A DNA stretch of 64,000 nt from Flavisphingomonas formosensis (GTDB lineage: Bacteria; Pseudomonadota; Alphaproteobacteria; Sphingomonadales; Sphingomonadaceae). The notes under the pieces were generated by a model. The model saw nothing but the letters and a program-made list of their open reading frames with translations. It searched no databases and was not told the DNA's origin. This document shows positions 42,892 through 51,207 of the stretch, piece by piece. Both the position numbers and the translations under genes were made by a program. The first letter of the stretch is position 1, and each line of letters begins with the position of its first letter. The DNA lies in the NCBI RefSeq assembly GCF_009755815.1, contig NZ_WRPK01000005.1, positions 248,001 through 312,000 on the forward strand. The letters run 5' to 3'.

Positions 42892-44970
42892 ATGAAGAAA
42901 AAGGCAGGCGCAGCGATCGTCGCGGTCATGGCGGTCGCGCTCGCCGCCGGCACCGTGCCTGCCAAGCGGCCGGCCGACATCGGCTGGCCCAGCTATGGGC
43001 TCAACCCCGCCGAAACGCGCTACAGCAGCCTGGATCAGATCACGCCAGCCAATGTCGGCCAGCTGGGTGTCGCCTGGTACGCCGATTTCGACGCTCGTTC
43101 GCTGCGCGGGGTGGAAGGGACGCCGATCGTCGTCGACGGTGTGATGTATGCCTCCGGGCCGTGGAGCAAGGTGATCGCGTTGGACGCGCGCACCGGCCGC
43201 AAGCTGTGGAGCTACGATCCCGATTTCGAAGGCGGCATCGCGCGGCGCGCCTGTTGCGACGTGGTCAATCGCGGCGTCGCCTATGCGAACGGCAAGGTCT
43301 TCGTCGGCGTGCTCGACGGCCGCCTCGTCGCGCTCGACGCCAGGACCGGCAAGCCGGTCTGGACCGCCGTCACCACCGATCCGGGCAAGAGTTACACTAT
43401 CACCGGCGCGCCGCGCGTGATCGGCAATAAGGTGCTGATCGGCAATGGCGGGGCCGAATATGCGGTCCGCGGCTATGTCAGCGCCTATGACGTCGACAGC
43501 GGCAAGCTGGCCTGGCGCTTCTACACGGTGCCGGGCGATCCGGCGAAAGGTTTCGAAAACAAGGCCATCGCGATGGCCGCGAAGACCTGGCGCGGCGAAT
43601 GGTGGAAATATGGCGGCGGCGGCACCGTCTGGGATTCGATGGCCTATGATCCCGAGCTCGACCTGCTCTACATCGGCGTCGGCAATGGCGGACCGTGGGA
43701 CATCAAGGTGCGCAGCCCCGGCGGCGGCGACAATCTTTTCCTTTCCTCGATCGTCGCACTGAAGCCGGAGACCGGAGACTATGTCTGGCATTTCCAGGAG
43801 GTGCCCGGCGATCAGTGGGATTATACCGCCACCCAGCATATGATCCTCGCCGATCTCACCATCGACGGGAGGCTGCGCAAGGTGCTGATGCAGGCGCCGA
43901 AGAACGGCTATTTCTACGTGATCGACCGCCAGACCGGCCAGTTCATCTCGGGCACGCCCTATGTTCCACTGAACTGGTCCAAAGGTCTCGATCCCAGGAC
44001 CGGCCGCCCCGACATCGCGCCCGAGGCGCGCTACGGCAGCGAAAAGCCGTTCATCGGCCTGCCGTCGCCCGCTGGCGGCCATGGCTGGCAGCCGATGAGC
44101 TACAGCCCGAAGACCGGCTACGTCTACATACCGACGGCCGAGATCCCCTATGGCTACATCGCCGAGGATGCGGCCAAATTCCATTATGATCCGCGCGGCT
44201 GGAACACCGGCCAGGATCCCGCGAGGACGGCTATGCCGGAAGATCCGAAGATCCGCGCGCAGATACGCGGCATGATGGGCGGCGCGCTGATCGCCTGGGA
44301 TCCGGTCGCACGCAGGAAGATGTGGTCGGTGCCGATGCCGATGCCCTGGAACGGCGGCGTGCTCTCGACGGCGACAGGCCTCGTCTTTCAGGGCAATGGC
44401 GAGGGCGAGTTTGCCGCCTATGACGCGACGACCGGCAGGAAGCTGTGGTCGGCGCATCTCGATTCCGGCATCGTCGCGCCGCCCGTCACCTATCGTGTCG
44501 GCGGCGTGCAATATGTCTCGGTCGCGGTCGGCTGGGGCGGGATCCTGCCGCTCAACATGGGCGAGGCGCTGAAGAAGGCGGTGCCGCCGCGGGTCAACCG
44601 GATCGTCACCTTCCGGATCGGCGGGCAGGCCGCCCTACCGAAATTGCCGCCGCTCGAGCGGGCGCCGCTCGATCCGCCGCCCGCGACCGCGCCGCCCGAG
44701 CAGGTGGCCGAGGGGCATCGCATCTTTCACACCAATTGCTGGATGTGCCACGGCGATAGCGCGGTGAACCACGGCGGCGTGCCGGATCTGCGCCGCTCGG
44801 CGGCGATCGCCGATCCCGCCACCTTCAAGGCTTTCGTGCTGGAAGGCGCGGCAGAGCCGCTCGGCATGCCCAATTTCTCGAAGGACCTGACTCCTGGGCA
44901 GGTGGAGGCGATACGCGCCTATGTGATCAAGCGGGCGAACGACCTGAAGGCGGATCCTTCCCAGCCATGA
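42892..44970 (+). CDS. PQQ-dependent alcohol dehydrogenase fused to cytochrome c (quinohemoprotein)
   Basis: A 692-residue periplasmic quinohemoprotein. A signal peptide covers about the first 24 residues. The eight-bladed propeller includes the adjacent-cysteine ring Cys121-Cys122 (RRACCDVVNRG), the active-site Glu in GNGGAEYAVRGY, Asn in YIGVGNGG and Asp in GDQWDYTATQ. A C-terminal cytochrome c domain carries CWMCH (Cys616, Cys619, His620) with a distal Met in EPLGMPNFS. It oxidises a primary or secondary alcohol and passes electrons to the respiratory chain. AGGA lies nine bases before ATG 42892; ATG 42886 is an alternative. The stop overlaps the MFS gene by four bases. No PQQ synthesis genes are in the window. 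Confidence 0.93.
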   Translation: MKKKAGAAIVAVMAVALAAGTVPAKRPADIGWPSYGLNPAETRYSSLDQITPANVGQLGVAWYADFDARSLRGVEGTPIVVDGVMYASGPWSKVIALDARTGRKLWSYDPDFEGGIARRACCDVVNRGVAYANGKVFVGVLDGRLVALDARTGKPVWTAVTTDPGKSYTITGAPRVIGNKVLIGNGGAEYAVRGYVSAYDVDSGKLAWRFYTVPGDPAKGFENKAIAMAAKTWRGEWWKYGGGGTVWDSMAYDPELDLLYIGVGNGGPWDIKVRSPGGGDNLFLSSIVALKPETGDYVWHFQEVPGDQWDYTATQHMILADLTIDGRLRKVLMQAPKNGYFYVIDRQTGQFISGTPYVPLNWSKGLDPRTGRPDIAPEARYGSEKPFIGLPSPAGGHGWQPMSYSPKTGYVYIPTAEIPYGYIAEDAAKFHYDPRGWNTGQDPARTAMPEDPKIRAQIRGMMGGALIAWDPVARRKMWSVPMPMPWNGGVLSTATGLVFQGNGEGEFAAYDATTGRKLWSAHLDSGIVAPPVTYRVGGVQYVSVAVGWGGILPLNMGEALKKAVPPRVNRIVTFRIGGQAALPKLPPLERAPLDPPPATAPPEQVAEGHRIFHTNCWMCHGDSAVNHGGVPDLRRSAAIADPATFKAFVLEGAAEPLGMPNFSKDLTPGQVEAIRAYVIKRANDLKADPSQP

Positions 44971-46274
44971 ACAACGAGCGCGATCCGCAGGCGGAGAGGC
45001 AGCGGTTGCGGCGCGGCTGGTACGTCGTCGGGCTCTGCATGGTCGCCTATGTCTTCTCCTTCATCGATCGCCAGATCCTGTCGCTCCTGATCGGCCCGAT
45101 CAAGGCGGATCTCGGGATCAGCGACACGCAGTTCGGCCTGCTCAGCGGCCTTGCCTTTTCGATCTTCTACGCGACCATGGGCGTGCCGATCGCTGGTCTT
45201 GCCGATCGGATGTCCCGCCCTGCGATCATCGCCGCCGGGATCGCCTTCTGGAGCATGGCGACCATCGCCTGCGGTTTCGCACGCGGGTTCGGCCAGCTCT
45301 TCGCCGCGCGGATCGGCGTCGGCGCGGGCGAGGCGGCGCTGTCTCCGGCTACCTATTCGCTGATCGCCGATCTGTTCCCGCGCGAGAAGCTGGGCCGCGC
45401 GATCGCGGTCTATTCGCTGGGCTCCTTTCTGGGTGCCGGGCTTGCCTTCCTCGTCGGAGGCGCGGCGATCGCGCTGGTTGGGGCAGGGGGCGATCGGCTC
45501 GTCGCCGGGGTACTGCTGAAACCGTGGCAACTGGTGTTCCTGCTCGTCGGCGCGCCGGGCGTGCTGCTCGCCCTGCTCGTTTTCCTCACCGTCAAGGAGC
45601 CCCTGTCGGCGGATGAGCGCAATGCGGTGGGCGCGGTGCCGCGCTTCTCTGCCGTGCTCCGCTTCCTGTGGCGGGAACGCGCCATCTTCGGGCCGCATAT
45701 CGCGGGCTTCACCTGCGCCGCCATGGCGTTGTTCGCGCTGCTCGGCTGGTCCCCCGCCTATCTGATGCGCAGCTTCGGGCTGACGCCGGCGCAGAGCGGG
45801 CTGTGGCTGGGCTGCATAGCGCTGCTCGCCGGCGGCGGAGGCGTGCTGACGAGCGGTTGGATGATGGACCGGATGGCCGCGCGCGGCCATCGGGATGCGC
45901 CGTTCCGCACCGGGATCGTGGGTGTGCTCGGCACGGTGGTGCCGGCCGCGTTGCTGCCGGCCGCCGGATCGCTATGGGGCGGCACAACGCTGCTCGGCAT
46001 CGCCTTGTTCTTCGCCTCCTTCCCGATGCCGCCTTCGACGGCGGTCATGCAGCTCGTTGCGCCGGCCCGCATGCGATCGCGCGTATCGGCGCTGTTCCTG
46101 TGCAGTAATTCGCTGATCGGACTCAGCGTCGGATCGTTGCTCGTCGGGCTGTTCAACGATCGGCTGTTCACCGTGCCCTCCGGTATCGCAGCGTCGCTGG
46201 CGCTGGTGGTAACCGTTGCCAGCCTTGGCGGGGCTGGCCTGCTCGCGCTCGGGCGGCGGCCTTACACGCGCTAG
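44967..46274 (+). CDS. MFS transporter (spinster-like branch)
   Basis: A 435-residue inner-membrane transporter with about 12 helices. The opening GWYVVGLCMVAYVFSFIDRQILSLLIGPIKADLGISDTQFGLLSGLAFSIFYATMGVPIAGLADRMSR holds the loop 2-3 motif GLADRMSR. This family, common in sphingomonad catabolic clusters, moves organic anions and aromatic or lipid-like compounds. ATG 44967 shares four bases with the quinohemoprotein stop, tying uptake to periplasmic alcohol oxidation: the oxidised product may be what it imports. Substrate unknown. Confidence 0.9.
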   Translation: MNNERDPQAERQRLRRGWYVVGLCMVAYVFSFIDRQILSLLIGPIKADLGISDTQFGLLSGLAFSIFYATMGVPIAGLADRMSRPAIIAAGIAFWSMATIACGFARGFGQLFAARIGVGAGEAALSPATYSLIADLFPREKLGRAIAVYSLGSFLGAGLAFLVGGAAIALVGAGGDRLVAGVLLKPWQLVFLLVGAPGVLLALLVFLTVKEPLSADERNAVGAVPRFSAVLRFLWRERAIFGPHIAGFTCAAMALFALLGWSPAYLMRSFGLTPAQSGLWLGCIALLAGGGGVLTSGWMMDRMAARGHRDAPFRTGIVGVLGTVVPAALLPAAGSLWGGTTLLGIALFFASFPMPPSTAVMQLVAPARMRSRVSALFLCSNSLIGLSVGSLLVGLFNDRLFTVPSGIAASLALVVTVASLGGAGLLALGRRPYTR

Positions 46275-46390
46275 GGCGAGCGCGGAGGCTGATGGGATTG
46301 CTGCTCTTTTCGGCTCGGCCCTGCCGATATCGCATAGCCCCCCGCCGTCGAGGCCTACGATAAGAGGGCGGCAATGGTTCGGAGGATGGA

Positions 46391-47473
46391 ATGAAGGTTG
46401 CGGTTCTCGGCGGCGGTCACGGTTCTTATGCCGCCGCCGCCGAATTGAGCGAAGCGGGTCATGAGGTCTGGTTCTGGCGCCGCGATGTCGACGCGTTCGC
46501 GCCCGTGCTGGCCGGCCGCTCCATTCATGTGCGGGATTTCAAGGGCGAACGCGACGTGGCGATCGCGCATCCCACCACCTCCCTTGCCGAGGCGATGGAG
46601 GCGGCCGAGGCGGTGATCATTCCATTGCCCGCCGATACGCATGACTCCCTTGCCAGGGCCTGCGCCCCTCTGTGGCGCGACGGTCAGGTGGCGTTCCTGC
46701 CGCCCGGCACGCTCGGCTCGCTGCTCTTCGCGCGTGCTGCGCGGCAGGCGGGAAACGGCGCGGATGTCAGCTTTGCCGAAACCGGTACCTTGCCCTATCT
46801 GGTGCGCAAGCACGGGCCGGCCTCGATCGTGGTCAGCGTCTATGCCACGCGGCTGCCGACCGGCGTGTTCCCGGCCAGGAACAAGGATCGTACCCTGGCT
46901 CTGCTCTCAATCCTCTATCCGGCGATCGAGCCGCTGGAGGATGCGCTGTCCGGCGGTCTCATGAACGCCGGCCCCGTCATCCATCCGCCGCTGATCATGA
47001 TGAATGCCGGCCCGCTCGAGCATTTCCCGGCCTGGGATATCCACAATGAGGGCACCCAGCCATCGATCCGCGCCGTCACGACCGCTCTGGACCAGGAACG
47101 GATCGCGGTGCGCGAGGCGCTGGGCTATGGCGCGCCGCATTTCCCCCTCGCCGATCATTACAGCCTGGACGGCGACGAGTGGATGTACGGCCATGCCGCG
47201 CATGAGAAGCTGACCGACAGTGGCGACTGGCGGGAGAAGATCGATCTCCACACCCATCGCTACATGCGCGAGGATACGGCGCTGGGGCTCAGCATGATCG
47301 TCTCGATCGGCCGCTGGGCCGGCTGCCCGACGCCGATCGCGTCCGGCCTGCTGGCGATCGCCTCGGCGATTACCGGCGAGGATCTCTATGCCGGCGGCCG
47401 CACGCTGGAAAACCTCGGCATCGCCGGGCTCGATCGCGGGCAGATGGCGGATTTCCTGGCCAATGGCTACTGA
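46391..47473 (+). CDS. Opine/octopine dehydrogenase-family protein
   Basis: A 360-residue NAD(P)-dependent dehydrogenase. It begins MKVAVLGGGHGSYAAAAELSEAGHEVWFWRR, with the GxGxxG-like GGGHGS cofactor motif, and carries the opine dehydrogenase C-terminal domain with LMNAGPVIHPPLIMMNAGPLEHF, NEGTQPSIRAV and HRYMREDTALGLSMIVSIGRWAGCPTPIASGLLAIAS. The conserved His of this domain lies in VIHPP. Family members make or oxidise N-(carboxyalkyl) amino acids or other 2-hydroxy/2-amino acids. GGAGGA precedes ATG 46391. The next gene begins 11 bases before its stop. Confidence 0.87.
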   Translation: MKVAVLGGGHGSYAAAAELSEAGHEVWFWRRDVDAFAPVLAGRSIHVRDFKGERDVAIAHPTTSLAEAMEAAEAVIIPLPADTHDSLARACAPLWRDGQVAFLPPGTLGSLLFARAARQAGNGADVSFAETGTLPYLVRKHGPASIVVSVYATRLPTGVFPARNKDRTLALLSILYPAIEPLEDALSGGLMNAGPVIHPPLIMMNAGPLEHFPAWDIHNEGTQPSIRAVTTALDQERIAVREALGYGAPHFPLADHYSLDGDEWMYGHAAHEKLTDSGDWREKIDLHTHRYMREDTALGLSMIVSIGRWAGCPTPIASGLLAIASAITGEDLYAGGRTLENLGIAGLDRGQMADFLANGY

Positions 47474-48449
47474 GCGCGCACCTATCGGGGCGCTCGGTGC
47501 CGGACGGATGGGGCGCGGCATAGCGCTCGCTTTCGCCTATGCCGGCCACCCCGTGACACTTATCGACATCAAGGAACGGCCGGCGGCGGCTGTCGCCGCT
47601 TTGGCCGCCGACGCCCGTGCCGAGATCGAGCGCGATCTCCGTTTCCTCGCCTCGGTCGATGCGCTGGCGACGGAGGATATCGCCTCGGTGATGGCGCTCG
47701 TCTCCTTTGCCGGCCGGGCGGAAGCGCCCGCGGCGCTGGCGGCGTGCGATGTGCTGTTCGAAGGCGTGCCCGAAACCCTTGCGGCGAAAGCGGACGGCTT
47801 TGCTTTTGCCGGCGCCCATGTCCGTCCCGACTGTATAATCGCCTCGACCACCTCTACGATGGATGCCGAGATGCTGGCGCCGATGATCCCGGATCCGTCG
47901 CGCTTCCTCAATGCCCACTGGCTGAATCCCGCGCATCTGATGCCGCTGGTCGAGCTCAGCCCCTCGCGTGAGACGGCGCCGGAGGTGCTCGCCCGGTTGC
48001 GCGACTTGCTGACCGGGATCGGCAAGGTGCCGGTCGTGTGCCGATCCTCGCCCGGCTATATCGTGCCGCGCATCCAGGCGCTGGCGATGAACGAGGCGGC
48101 CCGGATGGTGGAGGAAGGCGTCGCCACGGCGGAGGATATCGACACGGCCGTGCGCGTCGGCTTCGGCCTCCGCTTCGCCGTGCTCGGCCTGCTCGAATTC
48201 ATCGATTGGGGGGGTGGCGACATTCTCCATCATGCCAGCGGCTTCCTGTCGGAACGGCTCGACCCCGTCCGTTTCGCTGCACCCGCGATCATTGGCGACA
48301 ATATGCGCGAGGCCCGGCGGGGCCTGCGCGACGGTGTCGGCTTCTACGATTATGCCGGGACGGATGTTGCCGCCTATCGCAATGCGCGGCTGGCCGATTT
48401 CGTGACCATGCTCAAGCAGCGGGGGCTGATGCCGCGGAGGAGCATGTGA
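47463..48449 (+). CDS. 3-hydroxyacyl-CoA dehydrogenase-family protein
   Basis: A 328-residue NAD-dependent dehydrogenase. The N-terminal Rossmann motif is IGALGAGRMGRGIALAFAYAGHPVTLIDIK. The catalytic region includes FEGVPETLAAK, the STTSTMDAEMLAPMIPDPSRFLNAHWLNPAHLMPLVEL segment with the catalytic histidine in AHWLNP, and the C-terminal domain SSPGYIVPRIQALAMNEAARMVEEGVATAEDIDTAVRVGFGLR. The NAHWLNP form is found in 3-hydroxybutyryl-CoA, L-carnitine and related hydroxy-acid dehydrogenases, so the substrate may be a free 3-hydroxy acid. ATG 47463 overlaps the opine-type gene by 11 bases, and its stop overlaps the GlcD-like gene by four. Confidence 0.88.
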   Translation: MATERAPIGALGAGRMGRGIALAFAYAGHPVTLIDIKERPAAAVAALAADARAEIERDLRFLASVDALATEDIASVMALVSFAGRAEAPAALAACDVLFEGVPETLAAKADGFAFAGAHVRPDCIIASTTSTMDAEMLAPMIPDPSRFLNAHWLNPAHLMPLVELSPSRETAPEVLARLRDLLTGIGKVPVVCRSSPGYIVPRIQALAMNEAARMVEEGVATAEDIDTAVRVGFGLRFAVLGLLEFIDWGGGDILHHASGFLSERLDPVRFAAPAIIGDNMREARRGLRDGVGFYDYAGTDVAAYRNARLADFVTMLKQRGLMPRRSM

Positions 48450-49807
48450 CGCTGGACGATCTGCGCGGGATAGTGGGGCCTGCCCATCTCGCCGAAGCCG
48501 GTGCCATCGAGCCGCGCTATCTCGTCGACGAAACCGGCGGGCCGCGCGCGGCGCCGGCCTGCATGGTAAGGCCTGCCGATACGCGGGAGGTTTCGGCCGT
48601 CCTCGCCTGGTGCAACGAACGGCGCCAGCCGGTCGTCGTGCAAGGCGGCCGCACGGGCATGGCGCGCGGCGCGCTGCCGCTCGACGGGGAAGTGGTGCTC
48701 TCGCTGGAGCGGCTGCGCGCGATCGAGGATATCGATGCGACCGCCGGCACGATGACGGTGGGCGCGGGCGTGGTGCTGCAGGCCGCCCAGGAAGCGGCGG
48801 AGGCGGCCGGCTGGCGTCTCGCCGTCGACATCGGCGCGCGCGGCAGTTGCACTTTGGGCGGCATGATCGCGACCAATGCCGGCGGCAACCAGGTGCTGCG
48901 TTACGGCATGATGCGGGAACATGTGCTCGGATTGGAGGCGGTGCTGGCCGACGGCACGATCGTCTCCTCGATGAACGTCATGCTCAAGAACAATGCCGGC
49001 TACGACCTGAAGCAGCTCTTCATCGGCAGCGAAGGCACGCTCGGCGTCGTCACCCGGGCGGTCATGCGGCTGCGCCCGCCCGCGGCCGGCGTGCAGACCG
49101 CGATCTGCGCGCTGGTAGACTATGCCGACGCGCTGGCGCTGTTCCAGCGGCTCGAGCGCAGCCTGCCGAGCGCGCTCACCGGCTTCGAGCTGATGTGGCG
49201 CGACTATCTGGATCACGCCGCGGTCCACACCGGCATGGCCCCGCCGTTCGACCGAGCCTATCCCCTCTATGTCCTCGTCGAGATCGAAGGAGTGGAGGAA
49301 GAGGGCGTGGCCGAGGTGCTCGGCGATGCGCTCGCCGCCCATGTCATCCAGGATGCCATCGTCGCCCGATCCGAGCGAGAACGGCTGCGCTTCTGGGCGT
49401 TCCGCGACGCGGTGGGCGCGATCGTCAATGCGATGGCGGTGGTCGAGCCGTTCGACGTGAGCATTCCGATGGCGCGCATCGGCGGCGTGGTCGCGGCGCT
49501 ACGCGATCAGCTATTGGCGGAGGTCCCCGGTTGCTCGCCGCTTTTCTTCGGCCATATCGGCGACGGCAATCTGCATCTGGCGCTCGGCTTGCCCGAAGAA
49601 GCGTTGCGCCCGATCGCAGAGGCCATCGTCTATGATGCGGTTGCCGACGCGGGCGGCTCGATTTCGGCCGAGCATGGCATCGGCCTGCTCAAGCGCCAAT
49701 GGCTCGGGCATAGCCGCACTTCGGCGGAGATCGGCCTGATGCGCAGATTGCGCGGCATGATGGACCCGAATCACATCCTCAACCGGCACCGCGTGGTGGA
49801 GGGGTAG
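48446..49807 (+). CDS. FAD-binding oxidase (GlcD/D-2-hydroxyacid dehydrogenase family)
   Basis: A 453-residue flavoenzyme of the VAO/PCMH type. The FAD domain has VVVQGGRTGMARGALPL, DIGARGSCTLGGMIATNAGGNQVLRYGMMREHVLGLEAVLADG and IGSEGTLGVVTRAVMRLRPP; the cap domain carries FFGHIGDGNLHLAL and the C-terminal DAGGSISAEHGIGLLKRQWLG with conserved histidines. Members oxidise D-lactate, glycolate or D-2-hydroxyglutarate. It starts with GTG 48446, sharing four bases (GTGA) with the gene before, with GGAGGAG upstream. It is the last of three overlapping dehydrogenase genes that likely act in one pathway. Confidence 0.9.
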   Translation: MTLDDLRGIVGPAHLAEAGAIEPRYLVDETGGPRAAPACMVRPADTREVSAVLAWCNERRQPVVVQGGRTGMARGALPLDGEVVLSLERLRAIEDIDATAGTMTVGAGVVLQAAQEAAEAAGWRLAVDIGARGSCTLGGMIATNAGGNQVLRYGMMREHVLGLEAVLADGTIVSSMNVMLKNNAGYDLKQLFIGSEGTLGVVTRAVMRLRPPAAGVQTAICALVDYADALALFQRLERSLPSALTGFELMWRDYLDHAAVHTGMAPPFDRAYPLYVLVEIEGVEEEGVAEVLGDALAAHVIQDAIVARSERERLRFWAFRDAVGAIVNAMAVVEPFDVSIPMARIGGVVAALRDQLLAEVPGCSPLFFGHIGDGNLHLALGLPEEALRPIAEAIVYDAVADAGGSISAEHGIGLLKRQWLGHSRTSAEIGLMRRLRGMMDPNHILNRHRVVEG

Positions 49808-49839
49808 GGGACGTCTTCTTTTTGGAGCCCCCCGCGCAA

Positions 49840-49880
49840 GCGCTGCCGAATTCACGCAGCGCAGGGAAGCTTCTTTTTTT
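49840..49880 (+). terminator. Terminator with T tract after the GlcD-like gene
   Basis: GCGCTGC (49840-49846) pairs with GCAGCGC (49856-49862) around a nine-base loop. A small palindrome GAAGCTTC (49866-49873) and a run of seven T (49874-49880) follow. It lies 32 bases after the GlcD-like stop, before the converging AraC gene. Confidence 0.55.
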
Positions 49881-49980
49881 GTCGTCATGCTGAAACGGTT
49901 CACCATGACGAATAATCCGCCCCCCTCCAGCATTTGTCTGCATTTGGTTTCCCGCAAAGCGGAAAGGCAGAATTCAGTAT

Positions 49981-50979
49981 TCAGATCGGGCGCGGTCGCC
50001 TGTAGCGTAACGTCTCGGACGGCCGGCAGCCATATTGCTGGCGATAATATTGCGCATAGCGCCCGAAGTTGACGATGCCGCATTCGAGCATCAGCTCGGT
50101 CACGCTGCTGTCCGGATCGCCATGCAGCAGGGCGTCGTGCAGCTTTTCCAGACGGTAACGGCGGACATATTCCACCGGCGTGACGCCCAGGAATTGCCGG
50201 AAGCCATTCTGCAGGCTGCGCACGCTGACGCCAACCTGCCCTGCGAGATCGGCGATCGAGATCGTGTCGTCCAGCGTCTCGTGGATGATGTCGCGGGCGC
50301 GGCGCACGTGCCAGGGCGATATGTCGTTGCCGTACCGCGCGATCTGGTCGGAATAGCTGTTGCGGAAATTGCTCAGCAGCAGCTCGATCATCACCGTCGC
50401 ATATTGGCGTTGCGTCCGTGGATTGCTGAGTAGAATCGGCGTCTCCGTCACCTGCTGGACGAGATGGCCGACGAGATTGCGCCAGGCAGCTGGCAGGCCC
50501 CGATCCTGCTCGTCATCGGCGTAGAAGACCAGCGGCTGGTTCACCGTGATGTTCATCACCTGGGTGAGATAATCCTCGAACGCCTGCTGGGCGAGACGTA
50601 CGGTGCGATGGCGGCATTGCGAGGTCATGCGGATCTTGATCGGTCCGCCGGGTGAGCTGATGTGCAGATTGTCGACCCGCATCTCATGCTGCCGCCCGCC
50701 GACCAGCACCGTGCTGCAGCCCCGCAACGCTGCATGGATCAGATAATGGCCCTCGATCGCACCCGGGTCGATCCACACGTCGGTGCCATATTGGATATCG
50801 ACGATCTGGGCGGGCGCGATCTCGAAGCAGCTGAGCTTCGCGCTCATCTGCGCGGGATCGCCGACATCCATCCGGTGTGGCACCAGCGTGCGGCCCACAT
50901 AGTCGAGCGTTTCGCCCGGATCGGACGACAGGAAGTCCCTTTTGGTCGGCGCAGCATTGGACAGTGCAAAGGACGGCAT
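49981..50979 (-). CDS. AraC-family transcriptional regulator
   Basis: A 332-residue regulator with an AraC-binding-like N-terminal domain (GRTLVPHRMDVGDPAQMSAKLSCFEIAPAQIVDIQYGTDVWI) and a C-terminal double helix-turn-helix at about residues 225-325 (TISIADLAGQVGVSVRSLQNGFRQFLGVTPVEYVRRYRLEKLHDALL and ECGIVNFGRYAQYYRQQYGCRPSETLR). GGAGG lies six bases before ATG 50979. It is divergent from the aldehyde dehydrogenase at 51208 across a 228-base gap, so it probably activates the aldehyde dehydrogenase-amidase-receptor unit. The inducer is unknown. Confidence 0.92.
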   Translation of the reverse strand: MPSFALSNAAPTKRDFLSSDPGETLDYVGRTLVPHRMDVGDPAQMSAKLSCFEIAPAQIVDIQYGTDVWIDPGAIEGHYLIHAALRGCSTVLVGGRQHEMRVDNLHISSPGGPIKIRMTSQCRHRTVRLAQQAFEDYLTQVMNITVNQPLVFYADDEQDRGLPAAWRNLVGHLVQQVTETPILLSNPRTQRQYATVMIELLLSNFRNSYSDQIARYGNDISPWHVRRARDIIHETLDDTISIADLAGQVGVSVRSLQNGFRQFLGVTPVEYVRRYRLEKLHDALLHGDPDSSVTELMLECGIVNFGRYAQYYRQQYGCRPSETLRYRRPRPI

Positions 50980-51207
50980 GAGACCTCCCTCGCCAGGCAT
51001 GAGTTCGCGGCGACCCCTATGCGCCGCATACCCCACCCCGACATCAGACGCGCTTGAGAGGAAATCGCACGGAACGTGAATTGTCAACGAAAGCCTGCGC
51101 AGCCATCCTGCCAATCCTGCCAATTTCGCATCGCCGCTTCGTGTTGTGGATAGCGGCAAGCCGCGCGGAACCTAGTCTGCGCGTCATTGCAGCCCACAGG
51201 AGTTTCC

